NCBI GenBank assembly: GCA_944391155.1
Contig: CALXSO010000110.1
Location: forward strand, 1-9,638
Direction of reading: 5' to 3'
DNA: 9,638 bases
Origin: an uncultured Clostridia bacterium
GTDB lineage: Bacteria > Bacillota > Clostridia > TANB77 > CAG-508
This document shows, one piece after another, positions 5,381 through 9,638 of the stretch (within the stretch, counting starts at the first letter, position 1; every line of letters starts with the position of its first letter). The position numbers were made by a program, and so were the translations under genes. Under the pieces are notes generated by a model that was not told the origin of the DNA, searched no databases, and was given only the letters and a program-made list of their open reading frames with translations.

Positions 5381-6796
5381 ATGGGAGAAAAAAATCGGTT
5401 CTATGTAGACATTATGGCGTTACACCCTGAAGTTACAGGTTCTTGCAATCTAATAATTTGCAAGCTACCAAATAATGAAACAATAAGATTTATTGTTGAC
5501 TGTGGATTATTCCAAGAACGGGAATATGAAGAATTAAACTACACATTGCCATTTAACACTGAAAGCATTGATTTTTGCTTAATCACACACAATCATACAG
5601 ACCATATAGGTAGATTACCATACATGGTAAGAAAAGGATATTTTAAAAAAATATATGCTACAGAAGACACATGTATGTTACTACCAATAGCACTAAAAGA
5701 CAGCTATAAAGTTTTAAGAGATGTTTCCAAAAGGAAAAATATAAAGTGTTTATATGATGAAACAGATGTTGAAAGAACAATACAACATTTAGAAAAATGT
5801 GAATATGAAAAGACATACTCTATAAATAAAAACATAAAAGTAACATTTTTCACAAATGGACACTTAATTGGAGCAGCTTGTATACTTGTGCAAATAAGTT
5901 ATCCAGACTGTGAAGATATTAATTTATTTTTCACAGGAGACTATAATAATACAAACATTTTTACAACTATAAATCCACTTCCAAAATGGGTTAAAGAATT
6001 ACAATTAACAATAATACAAGAATCAACCTATGGAGATATGGACTCAAACGAGATAAAAAAATGTTTCAAAGACAACATATTAAGCAGCTTAGAGAATGAC
6101 GGAACTGTTATAACGCCAGTTTTTTCATTAGGAAGGTCACAGGAAATTTTGTATGAACTTATGAAAATGCAACAAGAAGGGTTACTAAGCACAGAAATTC
6201 CAATTTACTTTGATGGAAAGCTAGCAATACAATACACAGAACTATATCTAAAAGGCAAGTTGCATATTAAAGAAGAAATGAAAAAATTTCTACCAGAAAA
6301 TCTAACATATGTAAGCAAAGATAGTCGACCAGAAATATTAGAAAATACTGATAGAAAAATAATTGTAACAACATCAGGAATGGGGTCATATGGTCCAGCA
6401 CAGACATATATACCAGAATATATATCAAGAAAAAATTCACTAATACAATTTACTGGTTATACAGCAGAAGGAACTTTAGGAAGGAGACTTAAAGACACAG
6501 AAAATGAAGAAATGGTACAAGTAGGAGGATTGGTCACAAAAAAGAGGGCAAGAGTAGAATACACAACAGAATTTTCTGCACATGCTAAAGCTGATGAATT
6601 AATAGAATTTTTAAAACAATTTGAAAACTTAAAATTGGTTTTAGTAAACCATGGCGAGGAGGATGTAAAAGAAAAATTTGCAGAAAGGATAGTAAATGAA
6701 GTAAATACTAAAAGAGTAGGATTGTTAGGAAGAGAATACTTTTTTAGAGTAAATTCTTATGGATTAATTAAAACACTATCTGCAAAGTTTAAATAA
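5381..6796 (+). CDS. Beta-CASP metallo-beta-lactamase-fold ribonuclease (CPSF/RNA-specificity family)
   Basis: The product has 471 residues, normal for the family, with GGAGG eight bases before the ATG. Motif order is complete. EVTGSCNLI begins the fold and VDCGLFQ is motif 1. THNHTDHIGRLP gives zinc ligands H70, H72, D74 and H75. NGHLIGA gives H161 and FTGDY gives D187. The beta-CASP insert follows with ESTYGD (E214), FSLGRSQE and TTSGM. The C-terminal RMMBL part has FSAHA (H401) and LVNHGE (H424). Such enzymes are cytoplasmic zinc-dependent endo/exoribonucleases. This is the single-polypeptide CPSF-like subfamily, not RNase J, whose motifs and length differ. All metal ligands are present, so activity is expected. 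A small oddity is FSAHAK where FSAHAD is commonest. It is a single-gene unit with its own promoter and terminator, next to rnc. The natural substrate cannot be told from sequence. Confidence 0.92.
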   Translation: MGEKNRFYVDIMALHPEVTGSCNLIICKLPNNETIRFIVDCGLFQEREYEELNYTLPFNTESIDFCLITHNHTDHIGRLPYMVRKGYFKKIYATEDTCMLLPIALKDSYKVLRDVSKRKNIKCLYDETDVERTIQHLEKCEYEKTYSINKNIKVTFFTNGHLIGAACILVQISYPDCEDINLFFTGDYNNTNIFTTINPLPKWVKELQLTIIQESTYGDMDSNEIKKCFKDNILSSLENDGTVITPVFSLGRSQEILYELMKMQQEGLLSTEIPIYFDGKLAIQYTELYLKGKLHIKEEMKKFLPENLTYVSKDSRPEILENTDRKIIVTTSGMGSYGPAQTYIPEYISRKNSLIQFTGYTAEGTLGRRLKDTENEEMVQVGGLVTKKRARVEYTTEFSAHAKADELIEFLKQFENLKLVLVNHGEEDVKEKFAERIVNEVNTKRVGLLGREYFFRVNSYGLIKTLSAKFK

Positions 6797-6845
6797 TAAT
6801 TCCAGTATTTCATAGATTGCATATTTCTATGAAAAACAAGCAACA

Positions 6846-6881
6846 AAAAAGCTCTATTATATAAAAATAATAGGGCTTTTT
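6846..6881 (+). terminator. Intrinsic terminator after the beta-CASP nuclease gene
   Basis: A 15-bp stem (6846-6860 with 6867-6881; one T-G pair, the rest Watson-Crick) with a six-base loop ends in TTTTT. The A-rich left arm means it may also work on the minus strand, although no minus-strand gene is near. Confidence 0.85.
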
Positions 6882-6910
6882 CAAATTAATAACATGTCCA
6901 GAAAATTCAC

Positions 6911-6938
6911 TTGCAAAATCCCAAAAATAGTATATAAT
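6911..6938 (+). promoter_or_regulatory. Probable promoter of the rnc operon
   Basis: TTGCAA (6911-6916) and a perfect TATAAT (6933-6938) are 16 bases apart, just downstream of the preceding terminator. The expected start is near 6945, giving a leader of about 24 bases that carries the AGAAGGA ribosome binding site. Confidence 0.65.
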
Positions 6939-6968
6939 ATAATAAAATAAAAAGAGAAGGAAGCAAAT

Positions 6969-7637
6969 ATGAAAAAAATAGAAAAAAACATAGAATACAC
7001 ATTTAAAAACAAAGAATTATTAGAAACAGCACTAACACACACATCATATGCATATGAAAACAACAAAGAAAGCAATGAAAAATTAGAATTCTTAGGAGAC
7101 AGTATATTAGAATACATCTCAAGCGACTATTTATATAAAAACTACAAAAACTTAAGAGAAGGTGAAATGACAAAAGTAAGAGCAACAGTAGTATGTGAAA
7201 AAAGTCTACACAAAATAGCACAAAAACACCATTTAGACGAATATATAAAAGTGGGAAAATCAGAAAAGCACACTCAAGGAAACAAAAAACCTGCAATCAT
7301 GGCAGACTGTGTAGAAGCAATAATCGCAGCAATATACTTAGATGGAGGAATAGTTCCAGCACAAAAATTTATAATTGAAAACTTAAAAGAACCAATAAAA
7401 ATAGCAACACAAAATGTAGGAGACAAAGACTATAAAACAGTTTTACAAGAAAAACTACAAGAAAAAGGAGAAGTAAAAATAGAATATAATATAATAAAAG
7501 AAACAGGACCAGACCATGATAAAACATTTGAAGCAGAAGTAGAAGTAGATGGAAAAATATTAGCAAATGGAGTAGGAAAAAGCAAAAAAGCTGCTCAAAT
7601 GCAAGCAGCAAAAAAAGCATTAGAATTATTACAATAA
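6969..7637 (+). CDS. rnc: Ribonuclease III
   Basis: The product has 222 residues, typical for bacterial RNase III, which cleaves double-stranded RNA in rRNA maturation and mRNA turnover. The catalytic domain covers about 1-145 with the signature NEKLEFLGDSIL (36-47). The metal-binding acidic residues E40, D44, D113 and E116 are all present (the last two in MADCVEAI). A double-stranded RNA-binding domain covers about 154-222 with DYKTVLQEKLQ, GPDHDKTFEAEV and GKSKKAAQMQAAKKAL. AGAAGGA lies seven bases before the ATG. It is the first gene of an operon with the Elp3-like gene, 22 bases downstream. This rnc position near an Elp3-like radical SAM gene is, from memory, usual in Clostridia, often followed by smc and ftsY; here a YitT gene follows instead. 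Confidence 0.97.
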   Translation: MKKIEKNIEYTFKNKELLETALTHTSYAYENNKESNEKLEFLGDSILEYISSDYLYKNYKNLREGEMTKVRATVVCEKSLHKIAQKHHLDEYIKVGKSEKHTQGNKKPAIMADCVEAIIAAIYLDGGIVPAQKFIIENLKEPIKIATQNVGDKDYKTVLQEKLQEKGEVKIEYNIIKETGPDHDKTFEAEVEVDGKILANGVGKSKKAAQMQAAKKALELLQ

Positions 7638-7659
7638 AATAAAAGAAAGAGGTGAAGCC

Positions 7660-8700
7660 ATGAAACATAAGTATGTTATACCAGTTTTTGTATCAAATTC
7701 AGAATATTCAAATGACAGCATATTTTATAATTCAAAAACAACTAATAAGCAAGAAAACAATATAACAAAAAAAGAAGCAGAAAAAATAATAGAAGAATAT
7801 TTAAAAAGTATAAAAGATGATGATGCAGAAATAGAAATTGCATTCTTTGGAGGAAGCTTCACTGCAATCGAAGAAGAAAAGCAAAATGAACTACTAGAAC
7901 TTGCATATCAATACATAAAAGAAAACAAAGTAAAGAGTATAAGAATATCAACAAGACCAGACTATATAAATAAAAAAATATTAAAAAGGCTAAAAAAATA
8001 TAAAGTAAAAACAATAGAATTAGCAGTACAAACAGCAAATGATTTCATTCTAAAAAAAGTAGGAAAAGAATATACATTAGAAGACATAAGAAAAGCATCA
8101 AAATTAATAAGAAAATATAGATTCACACTAGGTCATCAAATGATGGTAGGACTACCAGAAAGTACAAGAAAAGACGAAATAAATACAGCAAAAGAATTAA
8201 TAAAATTAAAACCAAAAATGGTAAGAATCTATCCTGTTTTAATAAAAAAGGGAACAGAATTAGAAAAAGAATACGAACAAGAAAGATACAAACCATTATC
8301 AATAGTACAGGCAGTAGAAACCTGTAAAGAACTAGTAAGAATGTTTTCAGATAAAAAAATAGACATAATAAGAGTAGGGTTCCAAGATACAGACAAAATA
8401 GAATATATAAAAAATAAAAACAATGAAATAATAGCAGGACCATATCATCCAGCATTCAGACAACTAGTAGAATCAAGTTTATGGTATGATTCAATTGTAG
8501 AAAAAATAAAAAAACTAAATGTAAAAGTAAAAGAAGTTGAAGTAACAATAAATCCAATAGATACAAATAATGTTATAGGGTACAAAAAAGAAAACATAAA
8601 AAAATTAAAACAAACATATGATGTAGACTTAAGAATCAATCCAGACAAAAAAGTCAAACAAGGAAAATCAAAAATTGAAATAACCAAAACATTTGAATAA
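7660..8700 (+). CDS. Elp3-like radical SAM-fold protein lacking the iron-sulfur cysteines
   Basis: The product has 346 residues, with GAGGTG six bases before the ATG. It aligns along its length with the bacterial Elp3-like radical SAM family: IPVFV at 7-11, AFFGGSFTAI (61-70, SAM-binding glycine motif), SIRISTRPDYIN (93-104), VKTIELAVQT (116-125), LGHQMMVGLPEST (157-169), VRIYPVLIKKGTELE (188-202), KPLSIVQAVE (211-220) and AGPYHPAFRQLVESSLW (259-275). Members normally carry CxxxCxxC just after IPVFV to hold the [4Fe-4S] cluster. Here residues 16, 20 and 23 are Tyr, Ser and Tyr, and the only cysteine in the protein is C222. The frame is intact and neighbouring motifs are conserved, so this looks like a selected change rather than decay. 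Ordinary radical SAM chemistry should be impossible; an RNA-binding, SAM-binding or scaffold role is inference. It is co-transcribed with rnc and followed by a terminator. Confidence 0.85.
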   Translation: MKHKYVIPVFVSNSEYSNDSIFYNSKTTNKQENNITKKEAEKIIEEYLKSIKDDDAEIEIAFFGGSFTAIEEEKQNELLELAYQYIKENKVKSIRISTRPDYINKKILKRLKKYKVKTIELAVQTANDFILKKVGKEYTLEDIRKASKLIRKYRFTLGHQMMVGLPESTRKDEINTAKELIKLKPKMVRIYPVLIKKGTELEKEYEQERYKPLSIVQAVETCKELVRMFSDKKIDIIRVGFQDTDKIEYIKNKNNEIIAGPYHPAFRQLVESSLWYDSIVEKIKKLNVKVKEVEVTINPIDTNNVIGYKKENIKKLKQTYDVDLRINPDKKVKQGKSKIEITKTFE

Positions 8701-8733
8701 ACTAAGAATAATTGATTTGAATAAAAGATATTT

Positions 8734-8770
8734 AAAATTACCATACTAAAATAAAGTATGGTGATTTTTT
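8734..8770 (+). terminator. Intrinsic terminator of the rnc operon, abutting the YitT start
   Basis: A 14-bp stem (8734-8747 with 8755-8768; one T-G pair) with a seven-base loop overlaps the T6 run (8765-8770). The next base begins the GTG start codon of the YitT gene. The 3' arm contains GGTGA, the only Shine-Dalgarno-like sequence for that gene, so the hairpin could also mask translation initiation. Confidence 0.75.
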
Positions 8771-9631
8771 GTGAAAGTAATAATAAAAGAAAAAATAAAA
8801 ATTCCTAAAATGATAAAAGAAATAATAGGAACACTGATAGGAGCTTTAATAATGGCAATAGGAACATCACAATTTCTATTACCAAATCAACTATCTTCAG
8901 GAGGAATTGCAGGTGTTGCAACAATCTTTTATTATTTATTAAAAATACCAATGGGAACAACAATGCTTGCATTCAATGTCCCATTATTCATATTTGCAGT
9001 ATACAAAATAGGAAAAAATTTTTTTATAAAATCAATGATAGGAACAATAGCATTTTCCATATTCGTAGATATTTTTGATAAATTTGAGACATTAACAAAT
9101 GACAGATTTTTAGCCTGTATATATGGTGGAATAATAATGGGCTTAGGAACAGCAATTCTACTAAAAGTCAATTCTTCAACAGGAGGATCAGACCTAATAA
9201 GTTATTTAGCCAAAAGTTATAAACCAGAATTAAGAACTAGCAATATAATTGTAATAATAGACGCAGTAATAGTTGCATTAAACGTAATTTTTTTCAAAGA
9301 AATAGAAGTAGGACTGTATTCAGCAATAGCAATTTATATAATGGGAAAAATAATTGATATATTTTTTGAAGGAGTATATTTTACAAAATTAATATTTATA
9401 ATTTCAGACAAAAATGAAAAAATTGCATACGAAATAGGAGAAAATATAAAAAGAGGCACTACAGGATTAATAGGAAAAGGAATGTATACCAAAAAAGATA
9501 AATTAGTACTAATGTGTGCTGCTGCCAGAGGTGATATAGCAAGAGTAAAAAATATAGCTAGAAAAATAGACCCCAAAAGTTTCATCATAATAACTAACTC
9601 AAGAGAAGTAGTAGGTCAGGGATTTAAGTAG
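8771..9631 (+). CDS. YitT-family membrane protein (DUF161 + DUF2179)
   Basis: The product has 286 residues, the usual family length. A membrane part covers about 15-200, with hydrophobic segments near 15-37, 45-59, 64-80, 85-102, 113-132, 157-175 and 181-198. It carries family motifs SSGGIAGVA (42-50), STGGSDLI (136-143) and a conserved region ending IDIFFEGV. A cytoplasmic C-terminal DUF2179 domain (about 203-283) has ARGDIARVKNIARKIDPKSF and ends REVVGQGFK. Function in the family is not established; transport is often assumed. The start is chosen at GTG 8771 because the family N-terminus is covered and GGTGA lies six bases before it. The alternative ATG at 8810 has no ribosome binding site but would still keep all membrane segments. 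No convincing own promoter is visible in 8701-8770, so expression may depend on read-through of the terminator or on a weak promoter. Confidence 0.88.
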   Translation: MKVIIKEKIKIPKMIKEIIGTLIGALIMAIGTSQFLLPNQLSSGGIAGVATIFYYLLKIPMGTTMLAFNVPLFIFAVYKIGKNFFIKSMIGTIAFSIFVDIFDKFETLTNDRFLACIYGGIIMGLGTAILLKVNSSTGGSDLISYLAKSYKPELRTSNIIVIIDAVIVALNVIFFKEIEVGLYSAIAIYIMGKIIDIFFEGVYFTKLIFIISDKNEKIAYEIGENIKRGTTGLIGKGMYTKKDKLVLMCAAARGDIARVKNIARKIDPKSFIIITNSREVVGQGFK

Positions 9632-9638
9632 TTTTCAA

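Noticed and set aside
7003..8744. Several 64-110 residue antisense frames opposite rnc and the Elp3-like gene
   Set aside because: They are Leu/Phe-rich translations of the poly-purine coding strand and overlap genes with clear family motifs.
1..9638. tRNA, rRNA, CRISPR array, insertion sequence or prophage genes
   Set aside because: No G+C-rich cloverleaf-like segments, no regularly spaced repeats and no transposase, integrase or phage-structural motifs were seen on either strand.

Overview
The window comes from a very AT-rich, low-GC Gram-positive bacterium, most likely an anaerobic, possibly uncultured Clostridia-type Firmicute. The evidence is strong GGAGG-type ribosome binding sites, a Spo0A-type DNA-binding domain on a response regulator, a G5/SH3b/glucosaminidase wall hydrolase, a YitT-family membrane protein, and a chromosomal-looking rnc neighbourhood. 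No tRNA, rRNA, CRISPR array, transposase or phage gene was found.

Left part (1-5052), mainly cell-surface functions. A 5'-truncated PepSY/YcdB-like protein on the + strand converges on a minus-strand gene for a small secreted protein of unknown function. That gene is visibly richer in G+C than its surroundings (about 38% in the part counted, against about 25%) and is bracketed by a 14-bp inverted repeat. Next, still on the minus strand, is a response regulator with a receiver domain and a Spo0A-type C-terminal domain. Then comes a two-gene operon, transcribed from a clear promoter at 5052-5024: a membrane-anchored G5-SH3b-glucosaminidase, followed by a membrane-anchored protein of unknown function, ending in a strong terminator.

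Middle (5053-5380), a divergent intergenic region. It holds a 24-bp near-perfect inverted repeat whose loop can also pair with the sequence immediately after the stem, in pseudoknot topology. The loop carries a perfect AGGAGG on one strand, hence CCUCCU on the other. This is the best candidate in the window for an undescribed RNA or small repeat element.

Right part (5381-9638), all + strand, largely RNA metabolism. It contains a beta-CASP metallo-beta-lactamase-fold ribonuclease with its own terminator. RNase III (rnc) follows and shares an operon with an Elp3-like radical-SAM-fold protein. That protein has lost all three cysteines of the iron-sulfur motif (CxxxCxxC has become YxxxSxxY) while keeping the rest of the family sequence. 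Last is a YitT-family membrane protein whose GTG start lies directly after the T-tract of the preceding terminator hairpin.

The observations most worth following are the cysteine-less radical SAM protein, the structured intergenic element at 5110-5280, and the secreted-protein gene between inverted repeats beside an orphan Spo0A-like regulator.
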